A DNA stretch of 62,873 nucleotides from Pseudomonas sp. (GCF_017744435.1 NZ_JAGIBG010000032.1:1-62873); one strand, 5' to 3'. Numbered from the stretch's first letter, positions 41,684 through 51,285 are shown. Numbers and translations: made by a program. The notes: generated from the letters alone by a model not told the origin.

Positions 41684-43130
41684 AGTCGGTCACCCGGGTC
41701 TCGATGTAGGGCGTTTGCTGTTCGATGAAGTACTTGCGCAGCAGGTTCTGCGCGGTCAGCAGGCGGTATTCCTTGCTGGCGCGGAAGTCGCTGAGCGGGG
41801 TGAAGTCTTCGGCCAGGGCCTGGCAGGCGCGTTCGACGCTGGCCTGGTTCCACGGTTTACCGCGCAAGGCGGCTTCGCAGGCACGGGCGCGCTTCGGGAT
41901 GGCCGCCATGCCGCCGAAGGCGATGCGCACGCCGCTGACCACGCCGTCTTCGATGCTCAGGTTGAAGGCGCCGCACACGGCGGAGATATCGTCGTCCAGG
42001 CGTTTGGACACTTTATAGGCACGGAAGGCCCAGTCGTTGCTGGCGCGTGGCACGATGATCTTCTCGATGAACTCGCTGTCCTGGCGGGCCGTGATGCGGT
42101 AGTCGATGAAGTAGTCTTCCAGCGGCATCACCCGCTGGCGCTCGCCCTGGCGCAGGACCACCTGCGCATCCAGGGCGATCAGCAGGGGCGGCGAGTCGCC
42201 GATCGGCGAGGCGTTGCCGATGTTGCCGCCGAGGGTGCCCTGGTTGCGAATCTGCAACGAGGCGAAACGGTGCAGCAGGTCGCCGAAGTCCGGGTATTCC
42301 TCGTTGAGTGCGCCGTAGCAGTCGGTGAGCGGGGTGGCGGCGCCGATTTCCAGGTGGCTGGCGGTCTTGTCGATGCGCTTGAGTTCGGCGACGTGGCCGA
42401 CGTAGATCATCACCGGCAGGGTCTTGTGGAACTGGGTGACCTCCAGCGCCAGGTCGGTACCACCGGCCAGCAGGCGGGCTTCAGGGTGCGAGCTGTACAG
42501 CTCGGCCAGGTCGGCCACGGTCAGAGGCACCAGGCAGCGCTTGTCGCCACTGTTTAGCTCGCCGGTCTGGGTCGGGGCGATGGCCTTGAGGCGGGCGATG
42601 GTCTGCCCCTGCTGGGCGTCGAACTGGTCGCGGCAGGGCAGCCGGCAGCTTTGCTCGGCGGCGTCGAGGATCGGGCGGTAACCGGTGCAGCGGCACAGGT
42701 TGCCGGCCAGGGCTTCCTGGGCCTGGTGCAGGTCGGCGCCCTGGCTGTTTTTCTGCAGGGCGAACAGCGACATGACGAAACCGGGGGTGCAGAAGCCGCA
42801 TTGCGAGCCATGGCAATCTGCCATGGCCTGTTGCACGCTATGCAGTTGGCCGTTGTGCTTGAGGCCTTCGACGCTGATCAGTTGCTTGCCGTGCAAGGAG
42901 GAAACGAACGTCAGGCAGGAGTTCAGGCTGCGGTAGCGCAGGCTATCCTCGCCCTGTTCATTTTGGACAAGCTCGCCGACCACCACGGTGCAGGCGCCGC
43001 AGTCGCCACTGGCGCAGCCTTCCTTGGTGCCGGGTTTGCCCAGGTGCTCACGCAGGTACTGCAGCACCGTCATGTTCGGGTCCAGGGCATGCTCACTACG
43101 CAGCTCCTGGTTGACGAGAAACTGGATCAC
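41676..43130 (-). CDS. xdhA: Xanthine dehydrogenase, 2Fe-2S/FAD subunit
   Basis: A 484-residue subunit. Its N-terminal plant-type 2Fe-2S domain has Cys39, Cys44 and Cys47 (GCASGDCGACTVVV), the second 2Fe-2S domain has CGFCTPGFV and CRCTGY, and the FAD domain has LLAGGTDLALE and GGNIGNASPIGD. It passes electrons from the Mo site to NAD+. GTG start preceded by GAGG; a Crc-like motif and the 16-bp TTGACT motif lie upstream. It is divergent from the second GntR gene. Confidence 0.96.
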   Translation of the reverse strand: MIQFLVNQELRSEHALDPNMTVLQYLREHLGKPGTKEGCASGDCGACTVVVGELVQNEQGEDSLRYRSLNSCLTFVSSLHGKQLISVEGLKHNGQLHSVQQAMADCHGSQCGFCTPGFVMSLFALQKNSQGADLHQAQEALAGNLCRCTGYRPILDAAEQSCRLPCRDQFDAQQGQTIARLKAIAPTQTGELNSGDKRCLVPLTVADLAELYSSHPEARLLAGGTDLALEVTQFHKTLPVMIYVGHVAELKRIDKTASHLEIGAATPLTDCYGALNEEYPDFGDLLHRFASLQIRNQGTLGGNIGNASPIGDSPPLLIALDAQVVLRQGERQRVMPLEDYFIDYRITARQDSEFIEKIIVPRASNDWAFRAYKVSKRLDDDISAVCGAFNLSIEDGVVSGVRIAFGGMAAIPKRARACEAALRGKPWNQASVERACQALAEDFTPLSDFRASKEYRLLTAQNLLRKYFIEQQTPYIETRVTDYV

Positions 43131-43149
43131 GGGGATGGCCTCGCAATGG

Positions 43150-43162
43150 TTTTATTGTTGTT
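43150..43162 (-). promoter_or_regulatory. Putative Crc/Hfq motif before xdhA
   Basis: The minus strand reads AACAACAATAAAA, 19 nt before the xdhA start. It is nearly identical to the motif before ttuD (AAAACAACAATAA). Confidence 0.58.
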
Positions 43163-43204
43163 GGGCGGACAATAAGCAGACCTGTCGCAGTGGTCAATAT
43201 TTTT

Positions 43205-43220
43205 CTGACTCAAAGGTCAG
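43205..43220. promoter_or_regulatory. 16-bp operator-like motif, xdhA/GntR region
   Basis: CTGACTCAAAGGTCAG in the 267-bp divergent region between xdhA and the second GntR gene. It is the third copy of YTGACT-N4-GGTCAR. Confidence 0.55.
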
Positions 43221-43397
43221 GAAATTGCGCATGTCGACGCCCAGCCGAACACAGTGCCCTTATCACAAGCATAGATCGCGCCGTGTGGCTGGCTGCCTGG
43301 CCGTTCAAATAAAGCGCCGCGCCCCTCTGCGCGTGCGCTGGGCAAGTGCGCTACAATCGCTCCCTTGTGCCCAGTTCAATGATTTTGAAGGAAAACC

Positions 43398-44057
43398 ATG
43401 ACGTTCAAGGCGCCGGACAGCCTCTCCGAGCAGATTGCCGACTACCTGGCCGAACGCATCATTCGCGGCGAGCTTGCGCCCGGTGAGCGGATCCAGGAGC
43501 AGAAGGTCACCCAGGCCCTCAGTGTCAGCCGTGGCTCGGTGCGCGAAGCGTTGTTGATCCTCGAACGTCGCCATCTGATTGCGATCCTGCCGCGACGTGG
43601 CGCCCATGTCACTGAACTGGACGAGCGCAGCGTGCGCAGCCTGTGCACCCTGATGGGCGAGTTCTACATCCTGCTCGGCAACGCCGTTGCCCAGAAATGG
43701 CGCCTGGAAGCCGACCTGCGCCCGTTCCTGGACATCCAGCAGCGCCTGCAGCAGGCACGCGACCGCCAGGACATCAAGGTATTTGTCGCCGAGAGCTTCG
43801 CGGTGATGCGTGCGGCATACCCTTTCGCCGACAACCCTTACCTGCAGGAAACCGTAGAAAACCTGCAGCCGGCCATGAGTCGCGCCTATTACCTGGCCCT
43901 GGACCAGCGCCAGGCCAACATGGACGACTACCTCGACCTGTTCGCCCGACTGCTCGATGCCGTGGTTGCCCGTGACCTGTCGCGCATCCGCGAGGTGCTC
44001 ACCGCCTATGGCCAGCGCAGCTGCGAACTGGTGCTGGCGGCGCTGGCCCGGGGCTGA
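43398..44057 (+). CDS. GntR/FadR (FCD)-family transcriptional regulator
   Basis: A 219-residue regulator. The winged-helix domain spans about residues 8-70 (LAERIIRGELAPGERIQEQ and ALSVSRGSVREALLILERR), followed by an FCD domain. It is divergent from xdhA and ends 3 bp before smc, so it may share a transcript with smc. GGAAAACC precedes the ATG. The regulated genes are unknown; xdhABC is the obvious candidate by position. The arrangement xdhA-GntR-smc is, as I recall, also found in other pseudomonads. Confidence 0.87.
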   Translation: MTFKAPDSLSEQIADYLAERIIRGELAPGERIQEQKVTQALSVSRGSVREALLILERRHLIAILPRRGAHVTELDERSVRSLCTLMGEFYILLGNAVAQKWRLEADLRPFLDIQQRLQQARDRQDIKVFVAESFAVMRAAYPFADNPYLQETVENLQPAMSRAYYLALDQRQANMDDYLDLFARLLDAVVARDLSRIREVLTAYGQRSCELVLAALARG

Positions 44058-44060
44058 CCG

Positions 44061-47000
44061 ATGCGCCTGAAGTGCATTCGCCTGGCCGGGTTCAAGTCGT
44101 TCGTCGACCCGACCACGGTCAACTTCCCCAGCAACATGGCGGCCGTGGTCGGCCCCAACGGCTGTGGCAAGTCCAACATCATCGACGCGGTGCGCTGGGT
44201 GATGGGCGAGAGTTCGGCGAAGAACCTGCGCGGCGAGTCGATGACCGACGTCATCTTCAACGGCTCCACCAGTCGCAAGCCGGTGAGCCAGGCCAGCATC
44301 GAGCTGGTGTTCGACAACAGCGAAACCACCTTGCTGGGTGAATACGCTGCTTATGCCGAGATTTCCATTCGCCGCAAGGTCACCCGTGACGGACAGAACA
44401 GCTATTACCTGAACGGCACCAAATGCCGCCGTCGGGACATCACCGACATCTTCCTCGGCACCGGCCTGGGCCCGCGCAGCTACTCGATCATCGAACAGGG
44501 CATGATCTCCAAGCTGATCGAGGCCAAGCCCGAAGAGTTGCGCAACTTCATCGAAGAGGCGGCCGGCATCTCCAAGTACAAGGAGCGCCGCCGCGAGACC
44601 GAGAGCCGCATCCGTCGCACCCAGGAGAACCTGGCGCGGCTGACTGACCTGCGCGAAGAGCTGGAACGCCAGCTCGAACGCCTGCACCGCCAGGCCCAGG
44701 CCGCCGAGAAATATCGCGAATACAAGGCCCAGGAACGCCAGCTGAAGGCGCGCCTGTCGGCGCTGCGCTGGCGCGACCTGGATGAGCGCGTACGCCAGCG
44801 CGAGACGGTGATCGGCGATCAGGACATCGCCCATGAGGCGCTGGTCGCCGAGCAGCGCAATGCCGATGCCAGCATCGAGCGCCTGCGCGATGGCCACCAT
44901 GAATTGTCCGAGCGCTTCAACCAGGTACAGGGCCGCTTCTACTCGGTGGCCGGTGATATCGCCCGGGTCGAGCAGAGCATCCAGCACGGCCAGCAGCGCC
45001 TGCGCCAGTTGCAGGACGACTTCAAGGAAGCCGAGCGCACCCGCCAGGAAACCGAATCGCACCTGGGTCATGACCGCACCCTGTTGGCCACCCTGGGTGA
45101 AGAGCTGGCCATGCTCGAGCCGGAGCAGGAGCTGACCCTGGCCGCCGCCGAAGAGGCTGCCGCCACCCTCGAAGAAGCCGAATTGGGCATGCACGGTTGG
45201 CAGGAGCAATGGGACGGTTTCAATACCCGCTCTGCCGAGCCTCGGCGCCAGGCCGAAGTGCAGCAGGCACGCCTGCAGCAGCTGGAGGCCAGCCTGGAGC
45301 GCCTGGCCGAGCGACAGCGCAAGCTGGTCGAAGAAGGCGAGCAACTGGGTGTGGAGCCACAGGATGCCTCGCTGCTCGATCTCTCCGAACAACTGGCCAG
45401 CAGCGAGATGCTGCTTGAAGAGTTGCAATTGTCGGAGGAGCAGGTGGTCGAGCGCCTGGAAAGCGTGCGCGAGCAATTGCAGCAGGCGACCAGTGCCCAA
45501 CAGCAGCAGCAGGGCGACCTGCAACGCCTCGGCGGGCGTCTGGCCTCGCTGGAGGCGCTGCAACAGGCTGCGCTGGAGCCGGGCGTCGGCGCCGCCGACT
45601 GGCTGCGCGAGCAAGGCCTGGAGCAGCGCCCGCGCCTGGCGGAGGGCCTGCGCGTGGAGCCGGGTTGGGAGCTGGCGGTGGAAACCGTGCTCGGCGCCGA
45701 TTTGCAGGCCGTGCTGCTGGATGATTTTGCCGGGCTGGATTTCAACGGCCTGGAGCAGGGCGAGCTGCGCCTGTTGCTGGCGACCGGGGGCGGCGAGCGT
45801 CAGCCCGGCAGCCTGCTCGACAAGGTCGAAGGGCACATCGACCTGGCCCCGTGGCTGGGCCGGGTGCAACCGGTCGAAGACCTTGCCGAGGCCTTGGCAA
45901 GGCGCGCAGCCTTGGGTGAAGGGCAGAGCCTGGTCAGCCGAGATGGCTACTGGGTTGGCCGCCACTTCCTGCGCGTCAGCCGGGGTGGCGAGGCCCAAGG
46001 TGGCGTGCTGGCCCGTGGTCAGGAAATCGAACGCCTGGGTCAGGAGCAGCTCGAGCTTGAAGCAGCGCTGGAGCAGCTGGACCAGCAGCTTCAGGCAACC
46101 CGCGAGCAGCAGTTGGAGCTGGAGGAGCAGCGCGAGCAGCTGCGCCGCCGCACGCAGGATGAAAGCCGCCAGCACGGCGAGCTCAAGGCCAGCCTCTCCG
46201 CTGGCCGCGCCCGTGCCGAGCAGGTGGAGCTGCGCCGTCGCCGCCTGCAGGAAGAACTGACCGAGCTTCAGGAGCAGCGTGCCCTGGAGCAGGAGCAATT
46301 GGGCGAGGCTCGTCTGGTGCTGCAGGAGGCGTTGGACCTGATGGCCCAGGACGCCGAGCAGCGCGAACAGCTGATGGCACGCCGCGACACCCTGCGCGAA
46401 GGCCTCGATCGCATCCGTCAGGAAGCTCGCCAACACAAGGATCACGCCCACCAACTGGCCGTGCGCCTGGGCTCGCTGCGTGCCCAGCATGACTCCACCC
46501 GCCAGGCCCTTGAACGCCTGGAGCAGCAGGCCGCACGCCTGAGCGAGCGCCAGGAGCAGCTGAGCCTGAACCTGGAAGAGGGTGAGGCGCCCCAGGAAGA
46601 GCTGCGCCTGAAGCTCGAAGAGCTGCTGGAGCGGCGCATGAGCGTCGATGAGGAAATGCGCCTGGCTCGCCTGCACATGGATGAAGCCGACCGCGAACTG
46701 CGCGACGCCGAAAAGCGCCGTACCCAGGCCGAGCAGCAAGCCCAGATGCTGCGTGGTCAGCTGGAACAGATGCGCTTGGAGAACCAGGGATTGGATATCC
46801 GTCGCAAAACCCTACAGGAACAATTGCTCGCTGACGGCTACGATTTGCAGGGAGTGCTCGCCACGGTCGAGGCTGAAGCCACCGAGCAGAGTACCGAGCA
46901 GGAGCTGGAGCAGGTCGAAGGCCGCATCCAGCGCCTGGGTGCGATCAACCTGGCGGCCATCGAGGAGTACGAACAACAGTCCGAGCGCAAGCGTTACCTG

Positions 47001-47549
47001 GACGCCCAGGACGCCGACCTGGTCGAGGCCCTGGAGACCCTGGAAAACGTCATCCGCAAGATCGACAAGGAAACCCGCAACCGCTTCAAGGATACCTTTG
47101 ATCAGATAAATGCCGGATTACAGGCACTTTTTCCAAAAGTTTTCGGTGGCGGCAGCGCTTATCTGGAACTGACGGGCGAAGATCTACTCGATACAGGGGT
47201 GACGATCATGGCGCGTCCGCCGGGCAAGAAGAACAGCACCATCCATTTGCTGTCCGGCGGCGAGAAGGCACTGACCGCATTGGCGCTGGTGTTTGCCATC
47301 TTCAAGTTGAACCCCGCACCGTTCTGCATGCTCGACGAGGTCGATGCGCCGCTGGACGATGCCAACGTCGGGCGGTACGCCCGGCTGGTCAAGGAAATGA
47401 GTGAAAGCGTGCAGTTCATCTACATCACCCATAACAAGATTGCCATGGAGATGGCGGATCAATTGATGGGGGTGACCATGCATGAGCCCGGTTGCTCACG
47501 TCTTGTTGCAGTTGATGTGGAGGAGGCCTTGGCCATGGTGGACGCCTGA
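44061..47549 (+). CDS. smc: Chromosome segregation ATPase SMC
   Basis: A 1162-residue SMC protein. The N-terminal ATPase lobe has Walker A GPNGCGKSN (31-39); then comes a long coiled coil rich in Glu, Gln, Leu and Arg, a hinge around residues 510-640 and a second coiled coil. The C-terminal lobe has the signature LLSGGEKALTAL (about 1063) and Walker B CMLDEVDAPLDD (about 1090). It forms condensin-like rings with ScpA and ScpB to organise the nucleoid. The coding strand carries CAG/GAG-rich coiled-coil repeats, which create long antisense open frames. Confidence 0.97.
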   Translation: MRLKCIRLAGFKSFVDPTTVNFPSNMAAVVGPNGCGKSNIIDAVRWVMGESSAKNLRGESMTDVIFNGSTSRKPVSQASIELVFDNSETTLLGEYAAYAEISIRRKVTRDGQNSYYLNGTKCRRRDITDIFLGTGLGPRSYSIIEQGMISKLIEAKPEELRNFIEEAAGISKYKERRRETESRIRRTQENLARLTDLREELERQLERLHRQAQAAEKYREYKAQERQLKARLSALRWRDLDERVRQRETVIGDQDIAHEALVAEQRNADASIERLRDGHHELSERFNQVQGRFYSVAGDIARVEQSIQHGQQRLRQLQDDFKEAERTRQETESHLGHDRTLLATLGEELAMLEPEQELTLAAAEEAAATLEEAELGMHGWQEQWDGFNTRSAEPRRQAEVQQARLQQLEASLERLAERQRKLVEEGEQLGVEPQDASLLDLSEQLASSEMLLEELQLSEEQVVERLESVREQLQQATSAQQQQQGDLQRLGGRLASLEALQQAALEPGVGAADWLREQGLEQRPRLAEGLRVEPGWELAVETVLGADLQAVLLDDFAGLDFNGLEQGELRLLLATGGGERQPGSLLDKVEGHIDLAPWLGRVQPVEDLAEALARRAALGEGQSLVSRDGYWVGRHFLRVSRGGEAQGGVLARGQEIERLGQEQLELEAALEQLDQQLQATREQQLELEEQREQLRRRTQDESRQHGELKASLSAGRARAEQVELRRRRLQEELTELQEQRALEQEQLGEARLVLQEALDLMAQDAEQREQLMARRDTLREGLDRIRQEARQHKDHAHQLAVRLGSLRAQHDSTRQALERLEQQAARLSERQEQLSLNLEEGEAPQEELRLKLEELLERRMSVDEEMRLARLHMDEADRELRDAEKRRTQAEQQAQMLRGQLEQMRLENQGLDIRRKTLQEQLLADGYDLQGVLATVEAEATEQSTEQELEQVEGRIQRLGAINLAAIEEYEQQSERKRYLDAQDADLVEALETLENVIRKIDKETRNRFKDTFDQINAGLQALFPKVFGGGSAYLELTGEDLLDTGVTIMARPPGKKNSTIHLLSGGEKALTALALVFAIFKLNPAPFCMLDEVDAPLDDANVGRYARLVKEMSESVQFIYITHNKIAMEMADQLMGVTMHEPGCSRLVAVDVEEALAMVDA

Positions 47550-47698
47550 TGAGCGAAGATGGGACGAAAACTGTAGGCAAATGCCCCTGTCATGTGCGAC
47601 AGACGGTGTAAAGTTGCCTTTGGTCGTGCTAGCTTAATGTCACTCGTTTTTTGCGTGGGTAAAACGCCTGTCAGAACATAGAGTTGGCGCCACGTGTT

Positions 47699-47721
47699 AA
47701 AGGGCTTTGAACCCTTTGTTT
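47699..47721 (+). terminator. Weak terminator-like hairpin between smc and zipA
   Basis: aaaggg and cccttt form a 6-bp stem with a 7-nt loop, followed by GTTTT, about 150 bp after smc. Low GC in the stem makes it a poor terminator. Confidence 0.35.
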
Positions 47722-47753
47722 TCAAGCATATTTTTATAGAGGCACGGGATTAC

Positions 47754-48644
47754 ATGGAAATCGGTCTGCGCGAGTGGCTGATCGTCATCGGCGTCATTGT
47801 CATCGCCGGTATTCTTTTCGACGGCTGGCGCCGCATGCGCGGCGGAAAAGGCAAGCTGAAATTCCGTCTGGATCGCAGTTATTCCAACCTGCCAGACGAG
47901 GAGGGCAACGCTGAAGTGCTCGGCCCGTCGCGGGTGCTGGATACCCAGAAGGAGCCTGAACTGGACGAGGCCGACCTGCCGTCGCTCAGTGCACCGGCGC
48001 GTGAGCGCGAACGTGAGCGTGAGCCGAAGCCGGCCAAGGCCAGCAAACGCGGCAAGCGCACGGCAGAAGCGCAGCAGCAGGGCGACCTGAACCTGGCCGC
48101 CGAACCGCGTGAACCCGACCTGTTCGCCGATGCCGATGAAGATTTCGCCGCCGACAACACCCGCAACAGCGGTTTTGCTGCCACCGGCAACGCAACCAAG
48201 GAGTTGCCACCGGTCGAGGAAGTGCTGGTGATCAGCGTGATTTCCCGCGACGAAGGCGGTTTCAAGGGCCCGGCCCTGCTGCAGAACATCCTCGAAAGCG
48301 GCCTGCGTTTTGGCGAGATGGACATCTTCCATCGCCACGAAAGCATGGCCGGTCACGGTGAAGTGCTGTTCTCCATGGCCAACGCAGTCAAGCCGGGCAT
48401 CTTCGACCTGGACGACATCGACCACTTCAGCACCCGTGCCGTGAGCTTCTTCCTCGGCCTGCCAGGCCCTCGTCATCCGAAGCAGGCCTTCGACGTGATG
48501 GTGGCGGCAGCGCGCAAACTGGCCCACGAGCTCAATGGCGAACTGAAGGACGACCAGCGCAGCGTGCTGACCGCCCAGACCATCGAGCACTACCGCCAGC
48601 GCATCGTCGAGTTCGAGCGCCGTGCGCTGACCCAGAAGCGCTGA
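47754..48644 (+). CDS. zipA: Cell division protein ZipA
   Basis: A 296-residue protein. An N-terminal membrane anchor (LIVIGVIVIAGILFDGW, about 9-25) is followed by a charged, Glu/Arg-rich linker and the C-terminal FtsZ-binding domain (about 160-290, with VLVISVISRDEGGFKGPAL and DIFHRHE). It tethers FtsZ to the membrane. The start at 47754 is chosen at MEIGLREW; an earlier in-frame ATG would add 20 non-typical residues. It lies between smc and ligA as in other pseudomonads. Confidence 0.94.
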   Translation: MEIGLREWLIVIGVIVIAGILFDGWRRMRGGKGKLKFRLDRSYSNLPDEEGNAEVLGPSRVLDTQKEPELDEADLPSLSAPAREREREREPKPAKASKRGKRTAEAQQQGDLNLAAEPREPDLFADADEDFAADNTRNSGFAATGNATKELPPVEEVLVISVISRDEGGFKGPALLQNILESGLRFGEMDIFHRHESMAGHGEVLFSMANAVKPGIFDLDDIDHFSTRAVSFFLGLPGPRHPKQAFDVMVAAARKLAHELNGELKDDQRSVLTAQTIEHYRQRIVEFERRALTQKR

Positions 48645-48697
48645 TGTGCCCAAGTGGGTGGACCTCGCCTCGGTCCCACCCACCCTGTTTCAAGCGC

Positions 48698-48723
48698 AAG
48701 AGCAGCCCTGGGCTGCTCTTTTG
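48698..48723 (+). terminator. Terminator between zipA and ligA
   Basis: aagagcagccc and gggctgctctt form an uninterrupted stem ending in TTTT, 54 bp after the zipA stop. Confidence 0.7.
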
Positions 48724-48744
48724 CTTTGCAAGAGAACCTGAAAA

Positions 48745-51075
48745 ATGACCGCCGAAACCCGAATCCACGAACTGCGCGCCGAGCTCGACCAGCACAACTA
48801 CCGCTATTACGTGCTCGACGAGCCGAGCGTGCCCGATGCCGAATACGACCGCCTGTTCAACGAACTCAAGGCGCTCGAAGCCGAGCACCCGCACCTGGTG
48901 ACCCCAGATTCGCCCACCCAGCGTGTCGGCGGCGCTGCCCTGGCAGCTTTCAGTCAGGTACGTCATGAAGTGCCGATGCTCAGCCTGGGCAACGCCTTCG
49001 AGGAGGGCGACCTGCGCGAGTTCGGCCGCCGGGTGGTCGAGGGGCTCGATCAGCCTGGCGCGGTGGATTTCAGTTGCGAGCCGAAGCTCGATGGCCTGGC
49101 GGTGAGCCTGCTGTACCGTGACGGCCATTTGGTGCAGGGTGCGACCCGTGGCGACGGCACCACCGGCGAGGACATCAGCGCCAACGTGCGCACCGTGCGC
49201 AACATCCCGCTGAAGCTGCAGGGCGAAGGCTGGCCCGCCGTGCTCGAAGTGCGCGGCGAGGTGTACATGAGCAAGGCCGGCTTCGACCGCCTCAACGCCG
49301 CCCAAGCCGAAGCGGGCGGCAAGACCTTCGCCAATCCGCGTAACGCCGCTGCCGGCAGCCTGCGCCAGCTGGATTCGAAGATCACCGCCAGCCGCCCGCT
49401 GGAATTCTGCTGCTACGGCGTCGGGCAGGTTTCCGAGAGCATCGGCGAAAGCCACATCGGCATTCTCGAGCAGCTCAAGCAGTGGGGGCTGCCGATCAGC
49501 CGCGAGCTCAGGCATGCGGCCGGTATTGAGGAGTGCCTTGCCTACTACCGCGACATCGGCGAACGGCGCAACAGCTTGCCGTACGAGATCGATGGCGTGG
49601 TATTCAAGGTCAACAGCCTGGCGGCCCAGCGCGAGCTGGGTTTCCGTGCGCGCGAGCCACGCTGGGCCATCGCCCACAAGTTTCCGGCCATGGAAGAGCT
49701 CACCGAAGTGCTCGACGTCGAGTTCCAGGTCGGCCGTACCGGCGCGGTCACGCCAGTGGCGCGCCTGAAGCCGGTCAAGGTGGCAGGTGTGACGGTGTCC
49801 AACGCCACCCTGCACAACATGGACGAAATCGCCCGGCTGGGGCTGCGCATCGGTGATACGGTGATCATCCGCCGTGCCGGTGACGTGATCCCGCAGGTCA
49901 TGCAGGTGGTGCTTGAGCGCCGTCCCGACGATGCGCGCCCGGTGCAGGTGCCGAGCGAATGCCCGGTCTGTGGCTCGCAGGTCGAGCGCACCCAGTTGGT
50001 CAAGCGCAGCAAGGGCAAGGAAACCACCAGTGAAGGTGCGGTGTACCGCTGCGTCGGCCGCCTGGCCTGTGCCGCCCAGCTCAAGCAGGCGATCATTCAC
50101 TACGTCTCGCGCCGCGCCATGGACATCGATGGCCTGGGCGAGAAAAGCGTCGAGCAACTGGTGGATGAAGGCCTGATCAGCTCGCCGGCCGACCTGTACA
50201 CGCTGGAATTCGATCAGATCGTCGGCCTGGAGGGCTTTGCCGAGGTCTCCAGCAAGAAGCTGCTGGACGCCATCGAAGCCAGCAAGCGCCCGAGCCTGGC
50301 GCGCTTCATCTACGCCTTGGGCATTCCGGATGTCGGCGAGGAGACCGCCAAGGTCCTGGCCCGCTCGCTGGGCAGCCTGGCCCGCGTGCAGCAGGCGCTG
50401 CCGCAGGTGCTGACCTACCTGCCGGACATCGGCCTGGAAGTCGCCTACGAGATCCACAACTTCTTCGAGGACGAGCACAACCGCAAGGTCATCGAACAGT
50501 TGCTGGCCTGTGGCATGCAGCTGCAGGATGAAGGCGAGCTGGCTGCCGAGTTCGCCGCCAGCACGACCCTTGCCGGCATGATCGCCAAGCTGGACATTGC
50601 CTCGGTTGGCCCGACCGGCGCCGAGAAGCTGGTCGCCAAGCTCGATAGCCTGGACAAGATCATCGCGGCTGACGGCATCGACCTGCGCCAGGCCCTGGCG
50701 GCGAAACAGGCCGAAGCGGTGCGCGAGTTCTTCAAGGATGAGGCCAACCAGAAGCTGGCCCGTGATATCGAGGCCCAGCTGTTGGCCTTCGGCATGCACT
50801 GGAGCAGCGAGAAGAAGGTGGCCGAAGGCCTGCCGCTGGCTGGCCAGACGTGGGTGCTGACAGGGTCCCTGGAGCGCTTCAGTCGCGACATCGCCAAGGA
50901 GAAGCTGGAAGGGCTGGGTGCCAAGGTGGCCGGCTCGGTGTCTGGCAAGACCCACTGCGTGGTCGCTGGCCCTGGCGCGGGTTCCAAGTTGGCCAAGGCC
51001 AGTGAGCTTGGGGTGAAGGTGCTGGATGAAGAGGCTTTCGTAGCCTTCCTGGCGGAGCAGGGCATCACCGTCTGA
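48745..51075 (+). CDS. ligA: NAD+-dependent DNA ligase
   Basis: A 776-residue ligase sealing nicks with NAD+. The adenylated lysine is Lys114 in CEPKLDGLA. The N-terminal Ia region (HNYRYYVLDEPSVPDAEYD), the OB fold, a zinc finger (ECPVCG then RCVGRLACAAQ), the helix-hairpin-helix region and a C-terminal BRCT domain (TWVLTGSLERFSRDIAKEKLE) are visible. It is somewhat longer than the E. coli enzyme, chiefly through the stretch between the zinc-finger cysteines and in the HhH region. Confidence 0.97.
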   Translation: MTAETRIHELRAELDQHNYRYYVLDEPSVPDAEYDRLFNELKALEAEHPHLVTPDSPTQRVGGAALAAFSQVRHEVPMLSLGNAFEEGDLREFGRRVVEGLDQPGAVDFSCEPKLDGLAVSLLYRDGHLVQGATRGDGTTGEDISANVRTVRNIPLKLQGEGWPAVLEVRGEVYMSKAGFDRLNAAQAEAGGKTFANPRNAAAGSLRQLDSKITASRPLEFCCYGVGQVSESIGESHIGILEQLKQWGLPISRELRHAAGIEECLAYYRDIGERRNSLPYEIDGVVFKVNSLAAQRELGFRAREPRWAIAHKFPAMEELTEVLDVEFQVGRTGAVTPVARLKPVKVAGVTVSNATLHNMDEIARLGLRIGDTVIIRRAGDVIPQVMQVVLERRPDDARPVQVPSECPVCGSQVERTQLVKRSKGKETTSEGAVYRCVGRLACAAQLKQAIIHYVSRRAMDIDGLGEKSVEQLVDEGLISSPADLYTLEFDQIVGLEGFAEVSSKKLLDAIEASKRPSLARFIYALGIPDVGEETAKVLARSLGSLARVQQALPQVLTYLPDIGLEVAYEIHNFFEDEHNRKVIEQLLACGMQLQDEGELAAEFAASTTLAGMIAKLDIASVGPTGAEKLVAKLDSLDKIIAADGIDLRQALAAKQAEAVREFFKDEANQKLARDIEAQLLAFGMHWSSEKKVAEGLPLAGQTWVLTGSLERFSRDIAKEKLEGLGAKVAGSVSGKTHCVVAGPGAGSKLAKASELGVKVLDEEAFVAFLAEQGITV

Positions 51076-51090
51076 TGACTTGCCACAATC

Positions 51091-51181
51091 CCTGTGGGAG
51101 CGGGCGTGCCCGCGAAGCAGGCAACGCGGTCGATGGCACCGACTTTGCCGGTGTTCGCGGGCAGGCCTGCTCCTGCCAGGG
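51091..51181. repeat. Imperfect REP pair
   Basis: cctgtgggagcgggcgtgcccgcgaa is followed about 40 bp later by a degenerate complement (ttcgcgggcaggcctgctcctgccagggg). It lies between ligA and the 4.5S RNA promoter. Confidence 0.7.
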
Positions 51182-51255
51182 GCCTCTTTTGGTCATGCCG
51201 GCCGCCACAGCCCAGACAAGTCATTGAGAAATGATGACTTTTTCTTCCACAGAGG

Positions 51256-51283
51256 TTGTATCTTCGCCCCAGACCGGTACAAT
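51256..51283 (+). promoter_or_regulatory. Sigma-70 promoter of the 4.5S RNA gene
   Basis: TTGTAT (51256-51261) and TACAAT (51278-51283) are separated by 16 bp. Transcription would start near 51290, just before the leader hairpin and the RNA. Confidence 0.6.
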
Positions 51284-51285
51284 GG

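Noticed and set aside
43305..46739. Very long open frame (about 1140 codons) antisense to smc
   Set aside because: It is low-complexity Leu/Gln/Ala sequence created by the coiled-coil codons of smc on the other strand; no start context or family features.
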